The notes beneath the pieces were generated by a model. The model was not told the origin of the DNA. It did no database searches and worked only from the letters and a program-made list of their open reading frames with translations. Below are positions 20,267 to 30,636 of a stretch of DNA of 64,000 nucleotides, in pieces (position 1 is the stretch's first letter; each line of letters begins with the position of its first letter). The position numbers and the translations under genes were made by a program. The DNA is from Brachypterus glaber (taxonomy: Eukaryota > Arthropoda > Insecta > Coleoptera > Kateretidae), in assembly GCA_958510825.1 (NCBI GenBank), contig OY294047.1:54109365-54173364 (forward strand), read 5' to 3'.

Positions 20267-23200
20267 CTAGCTGTCGCTTTCTGATGATAATTGTTTATCT
20301 GCGTGTGTGTTTTTCTTATGTGAGTATAAACCAGATCTCGAAGAAAACTTAATTTTACAAATATGACAGGAATATGGCTTAACTCCACTGTGACTTTTAA
20401 CGTGGGTATATAACGATGAATTAGCAGTAAACGATTTTTGGCAAATATGACACGAATATGGCTTAGTTCCACTGTGAGTTTTAACGTGAGTCTGCCACCC
20501 TGAATAAACAGTAAACGATTTTTGGCAAATGTGACAAGAATATGGCTTTTCACCGGTGTGTATTCTTTTGTGCAATGTTAAGCTCCATTTCAAAGTAAAA
20601 GTTTTCGAACACACATCACACGAATAGGCTTTAATGTTGGAATGTATAACTTGGTGTCTAGTTAAAGTACATTTGCGACCAAATGATTTTTGACAAACTT
20701 CGCAAGTAAACGGTTTTTGATTAGAGTGAGTTTTAAGGTGCTTATTAAGTCTCGATTTTGTAAAAAATGCTTTTTCACAAACTTGACAAACATTACATTT
20801 GTCTAATTTCATGTGTTTTGTTTTAATGTGTTCGGTTAGACTATATTTTTCTTTATATGATTTTTCACATGCACTACACGTGAATGGTTTTTCGCCTGTA
20901 TGGCTCATATTGTGTACAATTAACTTATGTTTTTTATAAAAAGCTTTGGGGCAATGAGAACAGGTAAATGGCTTGTGGTCTATATGGGTTTTTAAGTGTT
21001 CTCTAAGGTAAGGTTTAAACGAAAATGATCTGTCGCAAATTTTACAAGTAAAGGGTTTTTTAGCTGTATGCACCTGAATGTGTCGGATCAAATCTTGTTT
21101 AGAAGCAAACCCCTTTGAGCATGTAGAACACAAATACGGTTTTTCAGCATAATGGAACGCCATATGCTTTTTTAAACTTACTTTATAAATAAATTTTTTT
21201 AGACAAACATTGCAACTGTAAAGTGTCATACCCAAATGGGCCATACTGTGTTTTTTTAAATTAATTTTACTCGTATAAGTTTTTGGACAAACAGAACATG
21301 AATACAGTTTGACGCCAGTATGCATGCATGCAGTATGCGCATTTAAAAGTTGTTCGGAGCTAAAACTTTCCTTACAAATATGGCAATTATGTGAATTTTC
21401 ACCTGTGTGTATTAGGTTGTGTTCTAACAAATTCTTCTCGAGTAAAAATGATTTTGGGCAAACCGAACATCGAAATACCTGATCGTGTGCTCGAACGTGA
21501 TATTCTAGGGACAGCTTACTAGTGAACGATGTTTGACATATATCGCACGTGAATATTTCTTTTTCCGCGTGATTTTCTATATGTTTATTCAATTGATATT
21601 TGTGGGGGAAAGATCTATTGCAAATTTTACACGTGGGCATTTTTCCCATGTGTTTTTTTCGGTGCTCATAAAGCAAGCTTCGACTACTCAATATTTGCTC
21701 ACAAAAGTTACAAGGATATGGACGCCTTGTATCTGTATGTGTTTTTTTAATGTGTTCTGTAAGATACCATTTTATTTTAAACGATTTTTCACATTCACTA
21801 CATGTATATGGTTTTTTACTTGAATGTGTTTCAATGTGCTTCCTTAAAAGATACTTTTGTGTAAATGATTTTTGACACTCATGACATTTGTACGGTCTTA
21901 CGCCCGTGTGTATTCTTAGGTGCAAGTTTAACTTTTTTTTACTAACAAAGGCTTTTTGACAAACAAAGCACGAAGTTTTAGTGTGCAAAATTTTGTGTGT
22001 GTCCAAATCACTTTTAGAGGGAAATAATTTTTCGCGATTGTGGATAGCATTTTGCTTTTTGAGATATGTTCTTCTAGAAAATGATCTTTTGCAAATATCA
22101 CAGGCGCATTTGTGAACCTGTATGTGCGACGCCAGAGATGTTGTTGTGAAAAACAATTTTTCACAAACAGTGCAAGAAAATTGTTTTTTGACTTGTTCAA
22201 TTTTAAAACTTCTATCGAGAAAAACGTAAAGTTCCTTTTCAAATTTTGTGCATTGAACAACTCGGTTTGGTGAAATTTTTGTTTTTTTAAGATATGTTCT
22301 TCTTGAAAATGATCTTTTGCAAATATCACAGGCGCATTTGTGAACCTGTATGTGCGACGCCAGAGATGTTGTTGTGAAAAACAATTTTTCACAAACAGTG
22401 CAAGAAAATTGTTTTTTGACTTGTTCAATTTTAAAACTTCTATCGAGAAAAACGTAAAGTTCCTTTTCAAATTTTGTGCATTGAACAACTCGGTTTGGTG
22501 AAATTTTTGTTTTTTTAAGATATGTTCTTCTTGAAAATGATCTTTTGCAAATATCACAGGCGCATTTGTGAACCTGTATGTGCGACGCCAGAGATGTTGC
22601 TGTGAAAAACAATTTTTCACAAACAGTGCAAGAAAATTGTTTTTTGACTTGTTCAATTTTAAAACTTTTATCGAGAAAAACGTAAAGTTCCTTTTCAAAT
22701 TTTGTGCATTGAACAACTCGGTTTGGTGAAATTTTTGTTTTTTTAAGATATGTTCTTCTTGAAAATGATCTTTTGCAAATATCACAGGCGCATTTGTGAA
22801 CCTGTATGTGCGACGCTAGAGATGTTGCTGTGAAAAACAATTTTTCACAAACAGTGCAAGAAAATTGTTTTTTGACTTGTTCAATTTTAAAACTTTTATC
22901 GAGAAAAACGTAAAGTTCCTTTTCAAATTTTGTGCATTGAACAACTCGGTTTGGTGAAATTTTTGTTTTTTTAAGATATGTTCTTCTTGAAAATGATCTT
23001 TTGCAAATATCACAGGCGCATTTGTGAACCTGTATGTGCGACGCTAGAGATGTTGCTGTGAAAAACAATTTTTCACAAACAGTGCAAGAAAACTGGTTTT
23101 TGACTTGTTCAATTTTGAAACTTCTATCGAGAAAAACGTAAAGTTCCTTTTCAAATGTTGTGCGTTGAACAACTCGGTTTGGTGGAGTTTTAGGTTTTTT

Positions 23201-23716
23201 AATTTGTGAATTTTTCTCAGTTCTATTTTCTGAAATATCCAATAAGGGTTTACTCTCATTATCTGAACACAGTTCATTTTCTTCTATCTGAATTATACTG
23301 CTTTTAATTTCGTCTTCAGAATCTACTTTATCATCTTCTATTTTATCTCGACCACTTTCTTTTTCTAAATTAATTGTTTTGGCAACTATTTTATCGGTAA
23401 TTTCCTCAATTTCAACTATTATACTTCTATTTTCATTTTCTAGATCCGATTCAGCTTTTATTTCTTCATTTGGCCAGCCTGTTTTTTCATTTTTTAAATA
23501 AAACTCATCATCAATGACCCTAACTTCTTTAATAATATTGTCTTCAGTGAAATCCATGTTTCCTGCTTCCCTTTTGATTTCAGTATTTTTCCAGGGAGTG
23601 GAACTTTCTTCATCTGATTTTAATTCACCAGAACTACCATCAGCTTCTTGGATTTGCAATTCTTTTTCTTCTTCTTCTGGTTTACCAGATTTTTTAACAG
23701 ATTCTTTGTTTACCAT
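20267..23716 (-). CDS. C2H2 zinc-finger protein C, 1149 aa
   Basis: A single open frame from ATG at 23716 to a stop at 20267. The layout follows gene B: acidic N-terminal region, then 76-residue modules, a degenerate finger and 20 C2H2 fingers. Here there are five modules, three more than B, and this accounts for the 227-residue length difference. The first 22 or so residues differ from A and B (for example MVNKESVKKS against MANKEPVKRS), while nearly everything after is the same. Upstream DNA is also clearly diverged from A and B, so its promoter is probably distinct. It is a presumed nuclear DNA-binding regulator with unknown target. Confidence 0.92.
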   Translation of the reverse strand: MVNKESVKKSGKPEEEEKELQIQEADGSSGELKSDEESSTPWKNTEIKREAGNMDFTEDNIIKEVRVIDDEFYLKNEKTGWPNEEIKAESDLENENRSIIVEIEEITDKIVAKTINLEKESGRDKIEDDKVDSEDEIKSSIIQIEENELCSDNESKPLLDISENRTEKNSQIKKPKTPPNRVVQRTTFEKELYVFLDRSFKIEQVKNQFSCTVCEKLFFTATSLASHIQVHKCACDICKRSFSRRTYLKKTKISPNRVVQCTKFEKELYVFLDKSFKIEQVKKQFSCTVCEKLFFTATSLASHIQVHKCACDICKRSFSRRTYLKKTKISPNRVVQCTKFEKELYVFLDKSFKIEQVKKQFSCTVCEKLFFTATSLASHIQVHKCACDICKRSFSRRTYLKKTKISPNRVVQCTKFEKELYVFLDRSFKIEQVKKQFSCTVCEKLFFTTTSLASHIQVHKCACDICKRSFSRRTYLKKTKISPNRVVQCTKFEKELYVFLDRSFKIEQVKKQFSCTVCEKLFFTTTSLASHIQVHKCACDICKRSFSRRTYLKKQNAIHNREKLFPSKSDLDTHKILHTKTSCFVCQKAFVSKKKLNLHLRIHTGVRPYKCHECQKSFTQKYLLRKHIETHSSKKPYTCSECEKSFKIKWYLTEHIKKTHTDTRRPYPCNFCEQILSSRSLLYEHRKKHMGKMPTCKICNRSFPHKYQLNKHIENHAEKEIFTCDICQTSFTSKLSLEYHVRAHDQVFRCSVCPKSFLLEKNLLEHNLIHTGENSHNCHICKESFSSEQLLNAHTACMHTGVKLYSCSVCPKTYTSKINLKKHSMAHLGMTLYSCNVCLKKFIYKVSLKKHMAFHYAEKPYLCSTCSKGFASKQDLIRHIQVHTAKKPFTCKICDRSFSFKPYLREHLKTHIDHKPFTCSHCPKAFYKKHKLIVHNMSHTGEKPFTCSACEKSYKEKYSLTEHIKTKHMKLDKCNVCQVCEKAFFTKSRLNKHLKTHSNQKPFTCEVCQKSFGRKCTLTRHQVIHSNIKAYSCDVCSKTFTLKWSLTLHKRIHTGEKPYSCHICQKSFTVYSGWQTHVKTHSGTKPYSCHICQKSFTANSSLYTHVKSHSGVKPYSCHICKIKFSSRSGLYSHKKNTHADKQLSSESDS
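22112..23251 (-). repeat. Five 228-bp coding module repeats in gene C
   Basis: Module starts are at 22112, 22340, 22568, 22796 and 23024. Neighbouring units differ by a few substitutions (DR or DK in the linker, TTTS or TATS in the finger). This fits recent unequal exchange or replication slippage. Confidence 0.92.
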
Positions 23717-23868
23717 TTTGCAAAAAAAAATCTGAAATTCAAAATTTCTAATTAGGTGCGTGTTTACTTAAAAAAAAAATCATACATAATGTTTTAAGTG
23801 GAACGGTTTTTATTCTACCGTTTGTTTTCGTATTATTTTGAATATGTATTCTGATTCAATTAGACTAA
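23717..23868. promoter_or_regulatory. Upstream region of gene C
   Basis: It is related to the upstream DNA of A and B but diverged, and it lacks their 138-bp MITE and LINE. Promoter function is inferred from position only; no TATA box is asserted. Confidence 0.35.
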
Positions 23869-24459
23869 GGGGCAGTCCATATATTACGTAACACAATTTT
23901 TCAAAAAAGTCCAAACCCCCTCCTCCCCCCTGTGTAACAAACTGTCACATTACCCAACACCCCCCCTCCCCCCTGTGTAACGCGTAACAATATATTAAAC
24001 GAAAAAATCACTCAAACTTTAAAAAAATATTCAGAATCAATATCACACAGGGTACCTCTTTTTACACCGAGTGTCACATATAACACGTATATTGTTTATG
24101 CACAGGTACACAAAATAGTACACACATTGGTGTTCTGTGAGTACACATTCACGCAAGAACAGGGCCGTAAGATTTTTTTTAATATCAATGTCAACAGTTT
24201 TTTTACTGATTAAAATATTATTTAAATATGGATAGTTTCGTCAATTTTTGTGTGAAAAGGGAAATTATGGGCCACTAAATAGTAATTTATGTTGAAATAA
24301 AAATACATCTGCCAAGCTTAGGAAATAAACATTAAATTTATTAAATTCCGTTACGTAACGTTTACCTAGACCCCCCCCTCCTCCCTGTCACAAACTGTAA
24401 CAATTTATCTGACCCCCTTCCCCCTCCCTAGGCGCGTTACGTAATATATGGACAGCCCC
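23869..24459. mobile_element. 591-bp MITE with TAA target duplication, upstream of gene C
   Basis: The ends are GGGGCAGTCCATATATTACG and CGTAATATATGGACAGCCCC, flanked by TAA at 23866-23868 and 24460-24462. The matching place upstream of gene A (TAA at 1447-1449) is empty and unduplicated, which confirms the 3-bp duplication. This is a PIF/Harbinger-like pattern. Confidence 0.85.
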
Positions 24460-24639
24460 TAACTGTCAGAAGAGTGTGTATCAAAATTATATTGCCTATT
24501 TAAATTTTTGGGGCTAGTGGAATTTTATAATAATTGGGTATATTTTGTTATATTCTCTATTGGTACAGAGAGATTTTAAAAATAGGTTCTTAATTTGAAA
24601 TTAGACAAGAAATTTAATCTTTAAATTAAAGATGACTTA

Positions 24640-26330
24640 CTAGAAAAAGCTTTCTTACAAATATGGACTTTTTAATATTTTATCACAAATGTCGCAGAGA
24701 TACGAACGCCTTTTAATACGTTGTGCAAGATATCTTTTTGTTTTATTGAATTTTCACATTCACTACACGTATATGGTTTTTTGATTGAATGTGTTTTAAT
24801 GTGCGTGCTTAAAAAATCTTTTTTTTTTAATGATTTTTGACACTCGCCACATTTATACGGGCGTATGTTCGTATGTCAACGTTAATTTTTGTTCACTAAC
24901 AAAGACTTTTTGGCAAACAAAGCACGAAGCTTTAGTGTGCACAATTTTGTGTGTATCTAAATTACTTTTAGGGGAAAATATTTTTTACATTTATACAGAG
25001 CGGTCCAAAAGTCACCCCCCTTTTAACTTTTGAACGAATTGAGATATCGACTTCAAATTTAGAACTCTTAAATAAGACAACTTAAACTATCTTTTAGCAT
25101 ATATTTAATACTTTCAGCTCTTAAAATGTGGGCAGGGGGCATGGGGGCACATTTTTTTAAATGGAAAGGGGGTCGTGTAATACATCATTTTAAAGATTAT
25201 AAAATTCTCCATTTAACTCCATATTTTTAAATTAAAAAAAAAAAAATTGGGTTTAAAATGGTGTTGAAAATGGGTATTAATGTCAAAATTCCTCTAAAAA
25301 AAACAAATAATTTTTTAAAAATGCCTAATTTCATCTTAAAAAAATGTTAATTATACTTTTAAACTAATTTTAGTTGACATAAATAAAAATTTATAAAAAA
25401 AAAACTTAAAAAATCGAATGTTTTAGCACAAAAAATTGAAAAATTAGAACCTTAAAAAACATTTTTTAAAAATTTAAAAATGTTAGTTTAAATAGAGAAT
25501 TTTATAAGCTTTAAAATGATGTATCACACGACCCCCTTTGCATTTAAAAAAATGTCCCCCCATGCCCCCCTGCCCACATTTTAAGAGCTGAAAATATCAA
25601 ATATATGCTAAAAGATAGTTTAAGTTGTCTTATTTAAGAGTTCTAAATTTGAAGTCGATATCTCAATTCGTTCAAAAGTTAAAAGGGGGAGACTTTTGGA
25701 CCGCACTGTATGTTTTAACGCTCGTTTTAACGCGATTGTGCTTCGAAAGATATTCGCTTCCCAAAAAAATTATTTTTTGTGCGACGCCAGAAATGTTGCT
25801 GCGAAAAACAATTTTTCACAAATGGTGCAAGAAAACTGTTTTCTGCCTGGTTCAATTTTAAAACATCTATAAAAAAACAAAGTTCTTTTTCAAATTTTGT
25901 GCCAGATTTTTGGTTTTTTAATTTGTGAATTTTTCTTCATTATATTTTCTGAAATGTTCACACTTCATTTTCTTCTATTTCGTTTTTACTGCTTTTATTT
26001 TCGTCTTCAGAATTTACTCCATCTTCTATTTTATTTTTAGCCCTTTCATTTTTTAAATACACTGTTTTACCGTTTATTTTATCGGTAATTTCTTCTACTT
26101 CATTTATTAAACTTCTATTTTCGTTTTCCAAATACAATTCAGTTTTTATTTCTTCATTATCAGTCAGATTTTCTTCATTGAAAAAAATATTTGTTTCTTC
26201 AGTTTTGATTTCACAGTTTTCCCAACTGGGAGTGAAACTTTCTTCATCTGATATTAAGTTATCCATTTCTTCTTGCATTTTTTCTTCTAAAGGTCTTTTT
26301 AATAACAGGTATATTTTCTTGGATTGCCAT
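24640..26330 (-). pseudogene. Decayed zinc-finger gene D
   Basis: Read on the minus strand, an ATG at 26330 aligns with the starts of A-C but soon reaches a stop. The acidic N-terminal region continues in another frame (25958-26278), so there is a frameshift near an A-run. One module (about 25780-25900) and remnants of the first four C-terminal fingers (24640-24980) can be recognised. The other 16 or so fingers are gone, and a MITE interrupts the finger region. This is a fourth, older member of the cluster with the ancestral single module. Many stops exclude a functional protein. Confidence 0.82.
24996..25709. mobile_element. 714-bp TA-flanked foldback in pseudogene D
   Basis: The ends CAGAGCGGTCCAAAAGT and CTTTTGGACCGCACTG are inverted, with arms of over 300 bp and TA on both sides. 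This resembles a mariner-type MITE. Fragments of the family are at 29870-29990 and 36395-36792. Confidence 0.8.
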
Positions 26331-26685
26331 CTTACAAAAAAAAAATCTGTAATTTAAAATGGCAAATTAGGTGTATTTTTTCACCTTAATTTAATATCTA
26401 ACCAGTCACCATGTTGAAAATAATTATTTTACCAGTCAACATGTTTCACCCAATACCATTGGGACAATAGGTACGTCACTTTTTTGCGTTTTATTTATTA
26501 ATACTGTACTAGGGCCCCTAAATATTTTAAAGAAACACAATAAACAATTAAGACACCAAAACCTATTAAAAGCAATGTATGATCAGATAATTTATTTTTA
26601 TTTTTTGTTCAGTGTTATTAGAGAAAAGCAATGTTTTTTAAATTATTTTTGTCGAAAATTTCAACGGAGCACGGTGGTGAATTCC
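26331..26685. other. Spacer between pseudogene D and the candidate peptide
   Basis: AT-rich sequence that includes the upstream side of D. I see no defined element. Confidence 0.4.
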
Positions 26686-26853
26686 ATGTTTTTTCTCGAT
26701 TACTTTTTCTACTGTCTGATTTTTCCAACTGTCACCTTAACAGAATGCAAGGAACGCAAACACGCCTATGGAACATGCACAATCTCATTCCCCGGGTGCC
26801 ATTTAGAAAAAGAATACTGTAAATCTATACTAAATTTACTGTGTCGCAAATAA
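26686..26853 (+). CDS. Candidate small secreted cysteine-containing peptide, 55 aa
   Basis: The frame starts ATGTTTTTTCTCGATTAC and codes for a hydrophobic stretch of about 19 residues (MFFLDYFFYCLIFPTVTLT) followed by a polar 36-residue part with five Cys. This is the shape of a signal peptide plus a small mature peptide. The stop overlaps an AATAAA-like polyadenylation signal. Alternatively the polar part is a last exon, since CACCTTAACAG just before it could be a splice acceptor. An odd number of Cys is unusual for a disulfide-bonded peptide. I do not recognise a family and there is no second copy for comparison. Confidence 0.28.
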   Translation: MFFLDYFFYCLIFPTVTLTECKERKHAYGTCTISFPGCHLEKEYCKSILNLLCRK

Positions 26854-27030
26854 AAGATTATAAATCATCGAAGAAGTCACGTGGCGATAGGCCAAAAATG
26901 AGAAAAATTGTGGTTAATTAGTGAAATCATTTTGCCTGACAGGGTTAAATAAAATCTGCCCGATTTCCAGAAAGTCACCAGACCAAAGTAATAACAGATC
27001 AAGAACCAAAGAAAGCCCAAATCAAGTGAT
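26854..27030. other. Spacer before the hAT-like element
   Basis: Short AT-rich stretch with no clear feature. Confidence 0.3.
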
Positions 27031-27038
27031 CCTATAGG

Positions 27039-27789
27039 CAGGGCTGGCAAAAAGACGGGATTTTCCGGAAAATCCCGGACAGGGTATTTGCCGGTAAAAA
27101 CCGGTAAAAACCAGGCCACAATTGCCCAAATGGTGGGAAAAATCAAGTGGGTTTTACCGGTATTTACCAGGGTAAACAACCGGGAAAAATTGGAAAAACT
27201 TACATTTTTAGTAAAAAATCTGAAATACAATACCTTTAATTTTCGTAGATACAAAACCAAGTTTTAAAATTTGCTCGTCCATAAAAGACGTCCGCTAAAA
27301 TTCCGGAATTTCAGACACCCCCCCTGCTTGTCCGATTTCCAGACGCCCCCCTCCCTCTAAAGGACGTCCAAAACACAGTAGGGTACCCCCCTTTTTTTCA
27401 GATTTACACTTTTTTATCATTATTGAATTTGGAAAAGTGGACGTCCGAAGATGGCTTGACTCCCCCCCCTCCTTGTCCGCTTTGGTCCGATTTTGGTTAC
27501 CCCCCCTGGCCCCCAACTGCGGACGTCTTTTATGGACGGCCCCTTAGTTACTGGGAACACAACTGTAAACCACAGTCTTTTTAAAAATCTATTTGAAAAT
27601 ATTTGTTTACCTCTCACTCTAGCACATCACAAAATCCCAGTGGGATTTTCATTGAGGTTTTTACCGGTATATACCAGTATTTACCAGGTAAAAACCATAT
27701 GGTATTTACCACCCGGGATTTTGCTCAGTGGTAAAAACCGATAAATACCACTGGTTTTTACCGCCCTGGTCAAAACCATGCCAGCCCTG
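27039..27789. mobile_element. 751-bp non-autonomous hAT-like element
   Basis: The ends are CAGGGCTGGC and GCCAGCCCTG, and the 8-bp sequence CCTATAGG stands on both sides (27031-27038 and 27790-27797). Both traits are typical of hAT elements. The inside has many copies of ACCGGTAAAAACC or its complement, and a second MITE is nested in it. No transposase frame remains. Confidence 0.88.
27276..27543. mobile_element. MITE nested in the hAT-like element
   Basis: CGTCCATAAAAGACGTCCGC at the left pairs with GCGGACGTCTTTTATGGACG at the right, which continues to GCCCCTTA. The left outermost bases are altered. C-rich and G-rich stretches lie inside. Confidence 0.65.
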
Positions 27790-27801
27790 CCTATAGGGTA
27801 T

Positions 27802-28883
27802 AGTACTCACGGCGGGCTTGGATCAAGTTTAAAACAAAAGTCCTTGCACCGACGGGATTTTTTCATAAATCTCTTCTACGATGTCTCACGAGTATTCTCA
27901 ATATGAAAATAATCGGTGGCGGAATTCGTGAGATAAATTGAATTTTATGTCTTTTAATATCTTTTTCAGTGTATTTTTAATTTTTATTACGGATTTCCAA
28001 AGAGTTTATTTTTTTATTTAAGAAATTTTGTAAAATATCTTTTTATTTTCATTTGTTTCCAAATTATTTAAAATCAAAATTGATAAAAGTCATTTATCCA
28101 ATACACACAGATAATAAGACAATTACCAGCTTTATTTTAAATAGATAAACTCAATAATAACCCCCGCGTGACTTTTACTTTATTGAGTGGATAATTATTT
28201 ATTTTACCCACTCAACTGTCACATGTCAAATTATTTTCTTGTAAATGTCATTAAATTTTTTAATAAAAATATGAATTTCTAAGCTATTTATTGGATAAAA
28301 CCTTGTATGGCACTCAGGGGTAAACCGATATTGCCCTCTCGAAAATTAACCTGCTTGGCTGACGCCTCGCAGGTTAATTTTCTCATGGGCAATATCTTAC
28401 TTTACCCACTAGTACCATAAATAACTATTTTTAATCAAGTAACTTGTTGCAATGTTTAAAAATTTTAAAATAATTTAAAATTTGCTTAACGCCATATACA
28501 AATTTTATTTTAGAATATTACTACAAAATGGCTCAAACTTAGTACCAACGCCAACTTAATTTTATTCAGATATTGTGTTCTGGCTCGGTTCTGGCACTTA
28601 GAGCCATTTTGTGGTAATTTTCTAACATAAAAAATAAAACTTGATTAAAAAAAAATTTAGAAACAAATACAAACAAAGATATTCTACAAAATTGATTAAA
28701 AAAATAAACTCTTTCGATATCCTTATAAACATTAAAGATACACTGAAAAAATATAAAAACAAATGAAATTCGATTTATCTCACGAATCCCTCTACCGGTT
28801 ATTTTCATATTAGAAGATATTTATAAAAAAATCCCATCGATGCAAGGACTTTTGTATTAAACTTGATCCAAGCCCACCGTGTA
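27802..28883. mobile_element. 1.08-kb foldback with a nested 335-bp element
   Basis: The left arm (from AGTACTCACGGCGGGCTTGG) and right arm (ending CCAAGCCCACCGTGTACT) are inverted and extend about 200 bp each. A 335-bp family copy sits in the loop. Confidence 0.72.
28095..28430 (+). mobile_element. 335-bp repeat family, copy 3
   Basis: Full-length copy nested in the 1.08-kb foldback, with both hairpin arms intact. Confidence 0.8.
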
Positions 28884-28936
28884 CTCTGCACACAATTTTT
28901 TTGCGTAAAATAAAATTTAAAAAAAAATGCACTCAC

Positions 28937-29028
28937 CTTGGTTGATTTTTTCTTGAAGTCTACACCCGACACTTATTTTCCACAACAGAGCTGACCCATT
29001 CCAGCAGCCCAGATTTTCTGTTTGTGAA
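28937..29028 (-). CDS. Candidate isolated internal exon, 92 nt
   Basis: On the minus strand this is bordered by CTCTTGCAG and by a strong donor, AAG followed by GTGAGT. One phase is open for 30 codons (beginning SQTENLGCWNGS); the exon would be phase 1 on both sides. It is less AT-rich than its surroundings. No partner exons are visible in this window, so it may be part of a long gene, a 5' UTR exon or a gene fragment. Function unknown. Confidence 0.28.
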
Positions 29029-29033
29029 CTGCA

Positions 29034-30138
29034 AGAGATTTTCTTTGTCAAAAGCAAAACAACGAAATCTCACGACATGTAGGTATTAATGAAAATGAAT
29101 TATGAATGATATGAACTTTTAAATATGGCCGCCATTAAAAGTCACATATTGCATTTATGATCTACTTTTTAAATTATATTTTTTTAATATGCCCAATCAA
29201 TTATAGGGACAGGCATAGCTCCCCATTAACATCAAAAACACCAAACAGGCGAAAAACCGACCTAAACCAAAGGTTAGCTAACCCTAGGTTATGTTACGTA
29301 AAATAAATAGTAATCGGTGTTTAAAAATAACATTTTTTTGCAATACAAGACAAAAAGGCTTTCCAAAATTTTGAAAATTTTCAAAATGGTAAAGCAAAAA
29401 CAAGTATTTAAAAAATACTAATGAAGCAATAATTTATTTAAAAAAAACTGGTTATTCCTATAATTTCTGAAGGTGTTTCTTTTTTCAATCAGCGCTGTAA
29501 AATTCATCCTGCAAAAGTTTATGAAATTATGTGTAAAGTTCCTGGAATATGACTGGAACTTTATGTGCTAGCGGGGTATAATAATAAAAAAAATACATAA
29601 TAAAAAAAATACATGCAAAAAAAACATAATGATGCACACTTAACCCCAGTGTGCCCAAGTGATCCTTGACAATGTTTAGGATTTTAAAAAGGCATTAGAA
29701 AAAGATTTTTTTCCGGAAAATTACGCGCAAAGCCAACAACTAATAAAAATGTATTATATATTGTAAGATAATGGCGCCACGCATTAAAATGTAGCTTATT
29801 TTTTCCTTATTCATAATATATACAGTCAATAAAGAATTTTATTTGCTTTAAAATTATGTATCCATTTAAAAAAAATGTGCCCCCATGCCCCCCTGCCCAC
29901 ATTTTAAGAGCTGAAAGTATCAAATATATGCTAAAAGATAGTTAAAGTTGTCTTAAAGAGTTCTAAATCGATATCTCAACTCGTTCAAAAAACCTATTTA
30001 CATAATAAACAAACAAGTTTGAAGTATGGCTGTCATAAAAGTCAAAGAGTGCTGCCGCCAGTGGTGGTTTTGCTAACTAACTTTTTTTACGGAGTCAACA
30101 ATGAACTCATTTTTTTACTGTAAAAAATAGATCACTTC
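29034..30138. other. Spacer without a supported gene
   Basis: It holds a fragment of the 714-bp foldback family at about 29870-29990 (GCCCCCCTGCCCACATTTTA). It also has GGCCGCCAT motifs near 29130. Otherwise it is AT-rich and uninformative. Confidence 0.45.
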
Positions 30139-30141
30139 TAA

Positions 30142-30636
30142 AGGCCACTTTACACGGAGCAATTTGTGCGCAAGTTTGATGCTATGCAAGTTTGTTGCAA
30201 GAATAATTCAGTCACGGCGCATGCCTTCAGGCAAGTTTGAGGCCATTTTCGTGCCATCAAATTATTTAGAACATATTCTATTTTTCGGCGATTTTCACGC
30301 AAGTCCAACCTGGAAAAAAAGTTACCAAATCGATTTCATTTTACTAATATAGTAGCAACTGCACATGTTAATAATTATTATTTTTAATAATAGGTCAGTC
30401 TGTCTAACTAAAAAACTTCCTTAAAAAAGCAAATGCTAGGTTATGTTTTTGTCAACAAACGCAGAGACACGTCAAAATTGTCTGGTTGGCAGCACTGTTT
30501 ACCTTGCAATATATAGCACCAAACTTGCGTACAACTTGCTCCGTGAAACGGCAAATCAATGTTAAATTGTCCTTATCTGGCAGCAAACTTGCATAGTATC
30601 AAACTTGCGTACAAATTGCTCCGTGTAAAGTGGTCT
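30142..30636. mobile_element. 495-bp MITE with TAA target duplication
   Basis: Terminal inverted repeats of about 58 bp begin AGGCCACTTTACACGGAGCA and end TGCTCCGTGTAAAGTGGTCT. TAA is on both sides (30139-30141 and 30637-30639). Confidence 0.85.

Larger units (their letters stand above)
11900..23716. repeat. Tandem segmental duplication, unit II (spacer plus gene C)
   Basis: This is the second copy of unit I. It contains the same ordered landmarks plus one extra 406-bp element at 16667-17072 and three extra modules in the gene. Similarity to unit I stops abruptly near 23657, inside the gene C N-terminal codons. Confidence 0.92.
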
